Below are positions 35,819 to 42,451 of a stretch of 42,451 bases of DNA, in pieces. Source of the stretch: Planctomyces sp. (GTDB lineage: Bacteria; Planctomycetota; Planctomycetia; Planctomycetales; Planctomycetaceae); assembly GCA_005778225.1 (NCBI GenBank), contig SXPC01000157.1, positions 1 to 42,451 of the forward strand. Direction: 5' to 3'. A program made the position numbers and the translations under genes. The notes under the pieces were generated by a model. The model worked only from the letters and a program-made list of their open reading frames with translations. It searched no databases and had not been told where the DNA came from. Each line of letters starts with the position of its first letter. The first letter of the stretch is position 1.

Positions 35819-35949
35819 GGGTAGCCTGGGTTGTCCCAACCCGGGGCGTGCCGCTTCGGCACGATTAGAAACACAGAATGGGCGTCCAACGCGCGATGAC
35901 CGTGTTTCTCGCGGCTTCGCCGTCGGGGTTGGGACAACCCCGACTACCC
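35819..35949. repeat. GTAG-type REP pair with TTGTCCCAACCC core
   Basis: The left unit is GTAGCCTGGGTTGTCCCAAC...; the right unit is the inverse of GTAGTCGGGGTTGTCCCAAC, folding as TCGGGGTTG-TCC-CAACCCCGA. Between them is a small GTGCCG-CTT-CGGCAC hairpin. It follows the stop of the WYL gene by 13 bp. Confidence 0.8.
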
Positions 35950-35968
35950 TTTATTTGCAATTCGAGAA

Positions 35969-35994
35969 GCACGGCTGGCACAGCCGTGGCACAC
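35969..35994. repeat. Single GTGTGCCACGGCTG repeat unit
   Basis: GCACGGCTGGCACAGCCGTG then GCACAC. It matches, with one substitution, the right unit of the pair at 30049-30146. It ends 17 bp before the stop of the minus-strand lipoprotein gene. Confidence 0.65.
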
Positions 35995-36010
35995 GAGCGA
36001 GTGTTCTTGA

Positions 36011-36787
36011 CTAGCGGATGACGGAGTCTCGTTCGCCGACGACCGGGACGACGCCGTCTTCCACGCCCGCTGCGAGGACGGATTCGAAAGTTTTCTTCCA
36101 GTCCTTCAGGAGCGGGACGAGTTCTTTCGAGTGTTCGCGAATCAGCTGTCGACTCTCGGCGGGAACGCCGTTGAGCATGGCGGCGTAGAGTTCGAGGGCA
36201 GCCAGCGACGTCAGTTGGCGCTGCAGGCGCAGACGCTCCTGTCGACCACTTTCGTGAGGCAGTTGTTTCAGTGAGGCTTCCAGAGTTGCCAGTTCCGAGA
36301 CAACGACATCGATGCGTTCATGAATCCGCAGCAGTTGTTTACTGAAATCGATGTTCGTCGAGAACTGCTCGGACATCACGGCACAACTGACTCGCAGCAG
36401 CAAGGAGGCGAAGACTTCCGGCTCGACCTGTTGTTCTGCCAGAAGCTTCTTCCATGAGGGATGCGACGAAAACAGAATCGCCTGCTGGCCGATATCAAAC
36501 CGCGCACGAAGGTGTCGTCGTTGTGCCGAGAGGAGCTGTTGAGGAGTGACGTAGTCGGGAATGGTCGGCGTTTCGATTGGCAGAAACTGCGGCTGGAGCT
36601 TCTCCGGTTTGGCTTTCATCAGCGTGACGAAAACGGCCAGTTCGTCTTCTGAGAGGACAGGAGGATTCGAGAGATCCCATCCTGAGGCCGGCACCATCGT
36701 GACCTTCTGTGGCTTGGAATTGCCACAGCCGATCAGGAGGAACAGCGCGACCGAAAAGGCGCACAGCAGCGTCAGACGTGTCAACAT
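36011..36787 (-). CDS. Lipoprotein of unknown function
   Basis: The 258-residue product begins MLTRLTLLCAFSVALFLLIG with lipobox Cys21. The rest is alpha-helical and charged, with no membrane segment. A predicted coiled-coil/helical region covers residues about 145-240 (LLRIHERIDVVVSELATLEA). The ATG at 36787 is chosen because it puts the lipoprotein signal at the N-terminus; the frame is open 47 codons further upstream without homology. I do not recognise the family. It is divergent from kdsD, with about 390 bp between them. Confidence 0.7.
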   Translation of the reverse strand: MLTRLTLLCAFSVALFLLIGCGNSKPQKVTMVPASGWDLSNPPVLSEDELAVFVTLMKAKPEKLQPQFLPIETPTIPDYVTPQQLLSAQRRHLRARFDIGQQAILFSSHPSWKKLLAEQQVEPEVFASLLLRVSCAVMSEQFSTNIDFSKQLLRIHERIDVVVSELATLEASLKQLPHESGRQERLRLQRQLTSLAALELYAAMLNGVPAESRQLIREHSKELVPLLKDWKKTFESVLAAGVEDGVVPVVGERDSVIR

Positions 36788-37173
36788 AGATAAGATCCGT
36801 AAGTCGGAGGTGGGCTGGTAGGTGGGACTGGCGAAATTGCAGAGAGTCGGGCAGGGGAGGTCGATCGAGAGAATCTGCAAAAATGAGGAACGCCAGATAC
36901 TTCCATTGCCCTGGATGGTCAAGAGCAACTCGGTCTGTGGTGAGGGAGAACCCTGTCTGGAAATGGTTTCGTTAAGCTCTTTTGCCGAAGTCAGTTAAGT
37001 CGACATTATCAAACATTTCAAACGCGCCGAGATTGTAAAACTGCCATAGGTCCAATCGTCCGAATCTGGTAAAACTCACCTGCGACGGCTGGTTTTGAAG
37101 GGTGTCTTTCAGGCGGTCAAAACGGCGCCCAACCAGTCCTTATCTGAAAAACATCGACGTTGCGGATTCCATT
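36788..37173. other. Divergent intergenic region upstream of kdsD
   Basis: I see no repeat, RNA gene or supported frame here, only weak candidates for the two divergent promoters. The kdsD frame is open from a GTG at 37102, so the last 70 bp could be coding. Confidence 0.5.
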
Positions 37174-38193
37174 ATGAGTGCTCTCTCTTCTCGTGACTAC
37201 GTTCCCTTCGAGGAGTTCTCGCAACTCCGTTCGGCGAAGGAGATTCTGCAGCGCGAGTCAGACGCGATCAAGGTGATCGCGGAGCAGCTCGATAACCGGT
37301 TTTGTACTGCCGTGGATCTGATCGTTACCTGTCAGGGGCGGGTCATTGTGACGGGGATCGGCAAAGCAGGGCTGATCGGGCAGAAGATCGCGGCGACGTT
37401 TGCCTCAATGGCGACGCCGTCTCAGTTCCTGCATCCTGCGGAAGCCGTCCATGGGGATCTGGGAATCATTCAACCCAATGACATCGTGCTGGCGCTCTCC
37501 AACAGCGGGGAGACGGAAGAGCTTTGTCGGATGTTGCCGATTCTGGAACGGATGAATGTGCCGGTCATTGCGATCACCGCGAGCGCACAGTCTTGTCTGG
37601 GACGAGCTGCCAAGATCGTCATTCCGTATGGAAGACATCAGGAAGCGGGCTTTCATGGCCTTGCTCCCACGACGACGACGACCATCATGCTGGCGCTCGG
37701 TGATGCCTTGGGAATCGTCACCGCGACTCGCAAAGGGGTTTCCGCGGAACAATTCGCCCGGTTTCACCCCGCGGGATCTCTGGGCAAGCGTTTAACGCCC
37801 GTCAATGATGTCATGCGAAAGGGGGATGCCCTTCGGGTCGCGTCCCAGTCGGAGACCGTGCGAGAAGTCTTCAGTCAGCATCATTCACCCGGACGACGGA
37901 CGGGGGCGATCGTTCTCGTCGATGAAGAAGGTCAACTCACCGGCCTGTTTACAGACAGCGATCTTGCGCGACTTCTTGAAAGCCACCGCGAGCACCAGCT
38001 TGATCGTCCGATTCATGAAGTCATGACCAAGAACCCGACGACAGTCCGTCCGGAAGCGCTTCTCGAAGAGATCGTTCACATTTTCACAAAGCGAAAATTC
38101 TCCGAACTGCCCGTCATCGACGAAGCCGGCCATCCTGTCGGCATGGTTGATATCACGGACATCATCGCCTTGTTACCGACGGCGGATCACTGA
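37174..38193 (+). CDS. kdsD: Arabinose-5-phosphate isomerase (SIS plus two CBS domains)
   Basis: The 339-residue protein has the KdsD/GutQ architecture. A SIS domain (about 45-180) carries the sugar-phosphate motifs TGIGKAGLIGQKIAATFAS, AVHGDLG, SNSGETEE and the TTTTTIMLALGDAL helix. Two CBS domains follow (about 215-275 and 285-335, DVMRKGD and EVMTKNPTTVRPEALLEEIV). The enzyme makes arabinose-5-phosphate from ribulose-5-phosphate for Kdo synthesis (EC 5.3.1.13). The ATG at 37174 gives a length close to E. coli KdsD (328 residues); a GTG at 37102 would add 24. Its downstream neighbour is an LptC/OstA-like protein, echoing the kdsD-lptC-lptA order of proteobacteria. Confidence 0.93.
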   Translation: MSALSSRDYVPFEEFSQLRSAKEILQRESDAIKVIAEQLDNRFCTAVDLIVTCQGRVIVTGIGKAGLIGQKIAATFASMATPSQFLHPAEAVHGDLGIIQPNDIVLALSNSGETEELCRMLPILERMNVPVIAITASAQSCLGRAAKIVIPYGRHQEAGFHGLAPTTTTTIMLALGDALGIVTATRKGVSAEQFARFHPAGSLGKRLTPVNDVMRKGDALRVASQSETVREVFSQHHSPGRRTGAIVLVDEEGQLTGLFTDSDLARLLESHREHQLDRPIHEVMTKNPTTVRPEALLEEIVHIFTKRKFSELPVIDEAGHPVGMVDITDIIALLPTADH

Positions 38194-38209
38194 GAATACA
38201 CCTGCAGAA

Positions 38210-38242
38210 GACAGGGGGTTGACACCCCCCGCTCGCCTTCAG
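38210..38242 (-). repeat. Palindromic repeat GGGGGTTGACACCCCC, copy 2
   Basis: This is the reverse-complement copy of the element at 27691-27727, lying in the 93-bp gap between kdsD and the next gene. A hairpin here may affect the transcript linking the two. Confidence 0.75.
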
Positions 38243-38286
38243 TCACTTTTCTTCCCGGCGAATTCCGATTTACGAATTACGACAAA

Positions 38287-41211
38287 GTGCTCCCACGATT
38301 GACCCTTACTCTGATTGTCGCCCTCTCGTTGAGCTTAGCCTATAAGCTTTACAGTGAGATCGTGACGCCATTGGTTCAGCCTCAGCATCATCCGGTTTCG
38401 CCCGAAGTTCTCATGGCTGAGCCAGCCGTGCGACAGGGGCCGCGTGAGCATGCGGAGATGGCGACCCGCTATTTGCCTGAGTCTCCCTGGGCTCAGTCAG
38501 CGAAGATCAAATTTCGACACGAGAACATGTATTTCTTCTGCGGCCAGTGGCAGCAGTCGGAGAGCGGCTCGATGTCGTTTGCTCCGTTTGCGGTCATTTT
38601 CAAGAACGAAACGACAGATGATGGAGAACGTTACTATTCTCTCGAAGCCGAACAGGCCGTCCTGCGGTTCGATGGCAATGTTGATTTGACGAATTTCAAT
38701 CCGGAGCTTCTTTCACGCGCGGTTCTCAATGGAAAGGTCCACATCAAGGGGCCAGACAATCTGGAAGTGATCGGCGAGACATTTGAGTTCGAGAAAAATG
38801 CTCAGCACGTACGAAGCGACTTTCCGGTCGAATTCCGATACGAAGAGCATTTTGGGCGAGCCAAGAACATTGAGTTAACCCTGATTCCCAAAGACGAATT
38901 CAATCCCAATCCGCAGCTGGCATTCAAAGGTGTTAAAGATGTCAGCCTAATGAATGATGTTGAGCTGAGTCTCAAGATCGATGAGAAGCAGCCTCATGCG
39001 ATTGTGAAATGTCTTGGTCGCCTGTCTTACGACTTTGCCCAAAAACGTGCCATCCTTTCCGATACGGTTCAGTTGCGCAGCCAGCCTTATCCTGGCGAAT
39101 TTGACACGATGACATGCGACCGGATGGCTCTCGATCTGAGTGAAACACCGAAAGACACCACTCGCAAACTGACGGCCGAGGAAAAAGAGCGTCGAGCGAT
39201 GCCGCTCAAGCGGTTTTTTGCCGAGGGGAATAATGTCGTCCTGACCAGTGACCATCAAAAGATGCGTGCGGAGATGCAGGAAGTTGAGTATGTCGCGGCT
39301 GAGCATCATTTGTCGCTGACGTCGGCTCAGCTGGTTCGAGTCGTGATGGAGGGGACGGAAGTGCTGTGTCCTTCGATTCAACTTTGGACGAATGAAAAGC
39401 ATGACCTGACGGAGGCGCTAGCTGACGGGGCAGGGTGGATTCGTCACTTTGATAAGAATGTCGAAGTCGCCAAGGCCAGTTGGGGGCAGCAGATGCACTT
39501 GGAAGTCGATCCGACGATGTTTGATCGTCAAACAGGACGACCATGGGATCGGATTGAAATGACAGGCCGAGCATCACTGCAGCATACCGCTCAGCAGGCT
39601 GGGCTGATCGCTGAGACGATTCGGTTCTGGATTGATCGTCAACCTGCTCCGGCCTTGCCAGCCGGGCAGACGAATCGAAATCCTTCTGCAGCTGTCTCTC
39701 AGATTCGCTTGAAACGATTGCAGGCGGATAAGGCTGTCAAGCTTCTCTCTGCACAAGTCGGAGGGGAAATGGAGTTGCTGGAACTCGATTTCGTGGAGGA
39801 GAATTTCATACCGGTTTCGGTTGCTCAGGCGCGAGCCAGAAACCGGGTTCAACCCGTCGGCTATCAGGATCCGGGGGCGCCTCCCAAAGAGGATGACAAG
39901 CTGAGTGGACCGCTTGTTCGTAAGCCGATTTCGGTGGAGACTCAGCATCTGGTTGGCAAAGTTCGTGTCAATCCGCTGCTTTATGCCACCGGCGATCAAC
40001 GTCCACAGATTCCCCAGCAGGAACTAGTCGATCTCTCCGAAGCGTACGGGATCGGCCATGTTGTTATTAAACAGGATCAAAGCCTGGAATCACCCGCCTG
40101 GAGCATCGGCGGCGACCGTCTGCATGTTGTTAACGATGGCGCCAATGAGCAGAAGATTACTCTCTATGGGCAACCCGCGATCATTGAGCACAATGCTGTC
40201 CATCTGGAAGGCCCGGAGATCATTTTTGAACGCGATCTGAACCGTGCGACCGTCAAAGGGCAGGCCGTTGTTCGCATGCCTGTCAAGATGAACCTCAGTG
40301 GGGAAGAACTGCCTCAGGAACAGATGATGACGGTTAACTGTTACGAGCAACTTGTCTTCGATGGTCAGGTCGGACGCTTCCAGGGAAAAGTACGAGCGTA
40401 CCTCGCCGATGGATTGCTGCAATGTGGCGAACTTCAGGTGCATCTCGACCAGAAGATCAATTTTTCCGAGCGACTGCCCGAAGGCAAGAAGATCAAACTG
40501 CATCAGGTCTTTTGCAAAGAACATGTCTCAATCGATCTGCATCAGTATGAGAAGAGCCAGCTGACGGGGGTCATTAAAGGTGAACTTTCGGAAATCGGCC
40601 TGAACTATTCGACCGGAGATCTGGTCGGCTATGGCAAGGGACAAATTCATGCCTGGAGCTTCAGTCCACCCAAAGACGAGCAGTCCCAGCAGCAGAATGG
40701 CGGAACCGCTTCCCTTGCTCCCAAGCGAGATCCCTCCAAGCAGTGGACTTATCTAAAGATGGACTTCGATGGAAAGTTCGAAGGGAATATCAATGAGAAA
40801 CACGGGACTGTCAGCCAGCGTGTTCGATGTTTGTACGGCCCGGTCATCAAGGCGCTCGTCCCCATCAACAGAGACGAACTTCCCGATGATGCTGGGACGC
40901 TCAACTGCAATTTGATTTCTGGACGACTGACGACCGACGAATGGAACGGGCCCTACGAAGTGACGGCCGAAGATAATGTCGAACTTGCCGGGAATCTCTT
41001 TATGGCGATGTCAGACGAACTGACCTACGACAGCCAGAAGGGGCTTTTCTCCATGAAGGCTCGGGGGGAAAACTACATGCGTTTCCGAGAACGCAAGAAG
41101 ATTGGTGCACCGTGGGCGTATCAGGAAATGCTTGGTTTGAGGATTTCTCCGGATCGTAAACGCATGGAAATCGATAACCTCCGTAGTGCGCATGGATTTG
41201 GCCCGAATTAA
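38287..41211 (+). CDS. Large LptC/OstA-like LPS-transport candidate
   Basis: The 974-residue protein has one N-terminal anchor (residues 4-22, RLTLTLIVALSLSLAYKLY) and then a long periplasmic region of beta-strand repeats. Residues about 115-205 follow the LptC pattern (LEAEQAVLRFDGNVDL, VHIKGPDNLEVIGETFEFEK, VRSDFPVEFR). Residues about 640-740 follow the LptA/OstA pattern (EIIFERDLNRATVKGQAVVR, QLVFDGQVGRFQGKVRAYLA, DGLLQCGELQVHL). LptA and LptC are each under 200 residues in E. coli. I infer an enlarged or fused bridge component carrying LPS from the inner to the outer membrane, supported by the kdsD neighbour. It starts with GTG with a weak ribosome-binding site. The fold assignment is pattern-based. 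Confidence 0.65.
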   Translation: MLPRLTLTLIVALSLSLAYKLYSEIVTPLVQPQHHPVSPEVLMAEPAVRQGPREHAEMATRYLPESPWAQSAKIKFRHENMYFFCGQWQQSESGSMSFAPFAVIFKNETTDDGERYYSLEAEQAVLRFDGNVDLTNFNPELLSRAVLNGKVHIKGPDNLEVIGETFEFEKNAQHVRSDFPVEFRYEEHFGRAKNIELTLIPKDEFNPNPQLAFKGVKDVSLMNDVELSLKIDEKQPHAIVKCLGRLSYDFAQKRAILSDTVQLRSQPYPGEFDTMTCDRMALDLSETPKDTTRKLTAEEKERRAMPLKRFFAEGNNVVLTSDHQKMRAEMQEVEYVAAEHHLSLTSAQLVRVVMEGTEVLCPSIQLWTNEKHDLTEALADGAGWIRHFDKNVEVAKASWGQQMHLEVDPTMFDRQTGRPWDRIEMTGRASLQHTAQQAGLIAETIRFWIDRQPAPALPAGQTNRNPSAAVSQIRLKRLQADKAVKLLSAQVGGEMELLELDFVEENFIPVSVAQARARNRVQPVGYQDPGAPPKEDDKLSGPLVRKPISVETQHLVGKVRVNPLLYATGDQRPQIPQQELVDLSEAYGIGHVVIKQDQSLESPAWSIGGDRLHVVNDGANEQKITLYGQPAIIEHNAVHLEGPEIIFERDLNRATVKGQAVVRMPVKMNLSGEELPQEQMMTVNCYEQLVFDGQVGRFQGKVRAYLADGLLQCGELQVHLDQKINFSERLPEGKKIKLHQVFCKEHVSIDLHQYEKSQLTGVIKGELSEIGLNYSTGDLVGYGKGQIHAWSFSPPKDEQSQQQNGGTASLAPKRDPSKQWTYLKMDFDGKFEGNINEKHGTVSQRVRCLYGPVIKALVPINRDELPDDAGTLNCNLISGRLTTDEWNGPYEVTAEDNVELAGNLFMAMSDELTYDSQKGLFSMKARGENYMRFRERKKIGAPWAYQEMLGLRISPDRKRMEIDNLRSAHGFGPN

Positions 41212-41285
41212 CTTTTGCTCCTGCGACCGTTGCCCCCTGCTCATGTCGTCGTATCATTACTCCTCATGACTGAATTCTGGAGTCG

Positions 41286-41864
41286 GTGCAGGCGAGTTTT
41301 CGTCCTGCACCAGTTGCACAAGACGAAATTCATCGCCCCTTGAAACGACTTATTTCCCAAGCAGAAATTGATACTCGTCTCGATGCAATGGCAGCGGAGA
41401 TTAATCGGGATTATGCGCACCAGCCTTTAACAATGATCGCCGTCCTCACGGGCAGTCTGATTTTTCTGTCTGACCTGATGAGACGGGTGACGATTCCCTG
41501 TCAGCTCGGAGTCATTCAAGCGAGCAGTTACAAGGGGGCGGTGACATCGCCGGGAGAGCTGCAGCTTCAGTTCGAGATCCTCCCGAATCTGGAGGGACGA
41601 GCGGTTCTCCTTGTGGATGATATCCTTGATACCGGCCAGACACTTCAAACACTGAAAACGGCCTTCGAAGCCCGCTTGCAGCAACCCGTTAAAACAGCCG
41701 TCCTGTTGTGGAAACAAGCCCGCACGAAAGTTCCACTGACTCCCGATTACTGCGGCTTCCACATCGATGATCACTTTGTGGTCGGTTACGGCCTCGACTA
41801 CAATGACAACTACCGAAACCTCCCGGAAATCCATGTCCTGGAACCGGGTGATCTCAAGGCGTAG
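41286..41864 (+). CDS. hpt: Hypoxanthine phosphoribosyltransferase
   Basis: The 192-residue enzyme salvages hypoxanthine or guanine with PRPP (EC 2.4.2.8). The PRPP motif VLLVDDILDTGQTL (107-120) is exact, and the catalytic loop SSYKG (80-84) and C-terminal 'VVGYGLDYNDNYRNLPEI' match the HPRT family. ITGSL-type phosphate loop residues appear as VLTGSLIFLSDL. The start GTG at 41286 has GGAG four bases upstream. The stop TAG (41862-41864) is formed by the GTAG that begins a REP element. It is followed 200 bp later by aguB. The N-terminus is about 15 residues longer than the shortest family members, so a later start is possible. Confidence 0.93.
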   Translation: MQASFRPAPVAQDEIHRPLKRLISQAEIDTRLDAMAAEINRDYAHQPLTMIAVLTGSLIFLSDLMRRVTIPCQLGVIQASSYKGAVTSPGELQLQFEILPNLEGRAVLLVDDILDTGQTLQTLKTAFEARLQQPVKTAVLLWKQARTKVPLTPDYCGFHIDDHFVVGYGLDYNDNYRNLPEIHVLEPGDLKA

Positions 41865-41998
41865 GGTGCTGGTGAGTCTTCGAACCGCACCAATTGTGCC
41901 TACAAATATTGTGTGCGCACGTTACCGAGTAAAACTCCCAACGTCATTTTTCACTCACCCACATTTGGTGCGGTTCGCAAAGCCTCACCAGCACCCTA
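41861..41998. repeat. GTAG-type REP pair with GGTGCTGGTGAG arms
   Basis: Inverted arms of about 36-38 bp start GTAGGGTGCTGGTGAG, continue to CGAACCGCACCA, and differ by a few bases and a short gap. The first TAG is the stop codon of hpt. The central 60 bp is AT-rich. Confidence 0.85.
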
Positions 41999-42010
41999 CA
42001 AAAGTACTCA

Positions 42011-42049
42011 GTGACCTCTGCTCGACTCCGCGAGCTCTGCGTTCCAGTC
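42011..42049. repeat. AACGCAGAG-family repeat, single arm
   Basis: GTGACCTCTGCTCGACTCCG followed by CGAGCTCTGCGTTCCAGTC is the inverse of the left arm at 31622. It lies 20 bp before the start of aguB, in what would be its leader. Confidence 0.7.
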
Positions 42050-42068
42050 TTCTCTCGAAAGCAAACCG

Positions 42069-42451
42069 ATGTCTCAAAAAACCTTCAAAGTCGCCGCGAT
42101 TCAAAACTCCTGTTCTGGGGATGTTGGTTCCAACGTCGACAAGACGATCAACAAGATCATCGAAGCCGCCAAGCAAGGGGCAACGATTGTCTCGACGCAA
42201 GAGTTGTTCCCGTCGCTTTACTTCTGTCAGACGGAAGATCACGAGCAGTTTAACCTGGCTGAGCCGATTCCGGGGCCGACGACTGAGCGTCTGCAGGCGG
42301 TCGCCCGCGAACATAAGATCGTGATCGTTGGTTCGTTGTTTGAAAAGCGGGACGCGGGGCTTTATCACAACACAGCAGTTGTGATTGACGCCGACGGCAA
42401 GTACCTGGGAATGTATCGCAAGATGCACATTCCCGACGATCCGCTGTATTA
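42069..42451 (+). CDS. aguB: N-carbamoylputrescine amidase (3' end beyond window)
   Basis: The first 127 codons of a carbon-nitrogen hydrolase are visible, running off the right edge without a stop. The start MSQKTFKVAAIQNSC, the Glu of STQELFPSLYFCQ, and the Lys of YRKMHIPDDPLYY are the first two members of the nitrilase Glu-Lys-Cys triad; the Cys lies beyond the edge. The QELF.SLYFCQ and MHIPDDPLYY wording is characteristic of AguB rather than other nitrilases. AguB releases putrescine, CO2 and ammonia from N-carbamoylputrescine (EC 3.5.1.53) in arginine-derived polyamine synthesis. The ATG at 42069 is in the conserved position; no strong ribosome-binding site is seen. Confidence 0.9.
   Translation, partial: MSQKTFKVAAIQNSCSGDVGSNVDKTINKIIEAAKQGATIVSTQELFPSLYFCQTEDHEQFNLAEPIPGPTTERLQAVAREHKIVIVGSLFEKRDAGLYHNTAVVIDADGKYLGMYRKMHIPDDPLY

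Overview
The window is chromosomal DNA of a planctomycete, most likely a member of the Planctomycetales. The evidence is lineage-typical gene content: a LEPR-XLL protein, a DUF1559 pseudopilin followed by a lipoprotein, a DUF1592/DUF1552 pair, a DUF6800 small protein, an HTH-receiver regulator and a formylmethanofuran dehydrogenase subunit A. Lipid A and Kdo genes (lpxK, kdsD) and an LptC/OstA-like protein fit an LPS-bearing diderm. No rRNA, tRNA, CRISPR array, prophage or complete insertion sequence was recognised. Both edges cut genes: a PPC-repeat LEPR-XLL protein on the left and an N-carbamoylputrescine amidase on the right. Neither has an end inside the window.

Layout. 1-2 kb: the 5' part of the LEPR-XLL gene and a regulator on the minus strand, then about 900 bp with no recognisable gene. 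2.8-6.6 kb: plus-strand small genes (secreted lectin-like protein, TPR protein, two-span membrane protein, Uma2-type nuclease, VOC protein, secreted Ig-like protein). 6.6-8.8 kb: minus-strand bestrophin, NUDIX hydrolase and FHA protein. 8.9-10.2 kb: a ParD/ParE-like toxin-antitoxin pair, a frameshifted second antitoxin, and a composite repeat where its toxin would be expected. 10.2-21.3 kb: minus-strand fhcA, lipoprotein and DUF1559 pair, AraC regulator, secreted protein, glycoside hydrolase, and DUF1552 and DUF1592 genes. 21.6-22.2 kb: HNH endonuclease with an overlapping small partner. 22.3-27.5 kb: hemB, then a very large fusion of LplT-like transporter, acyltransferase and acyl-ACP synthetase. 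27.8-31.5 kb: DCC protein, DUF6800 protein, lpxK and isocitrate dehydrogenase. 32.2-42.4 kb: TolC-like lipoprotein, WYL regulator, lipoprotein, kdsD, the large LptC/OstA-like protein, hpt and the start of aguB.

Functional themes. Envelope and LPS biogenesis are represented by lpxK, kdsD with the LptC/OstA-like protein beside it, the TolC-like protein and the phospholipid-remodelling fusion. Secreted planctomycete proteins (DUF1552/DUF1592, DUF1559, lectin-like, Ig-like, glycoside hydrolase) form another group. Two small selfish-type modules are present (ParDE; HNH plus partner).

The most striking non-coding feature is the density of palindromic repeats in intergenic gaps. Several are inverted pairs whose units begin with GTAG, as in the REP elements mobilised by RAYT transposases, although no RAYT gene lies in the window. 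In three genes the TAG stop codon is part of such a GTAG. A composite repeat of about 400 bp occurs twice, in opposite orientation, with a third partial copy. All assignments come from reading the sequence; no database search was possible.
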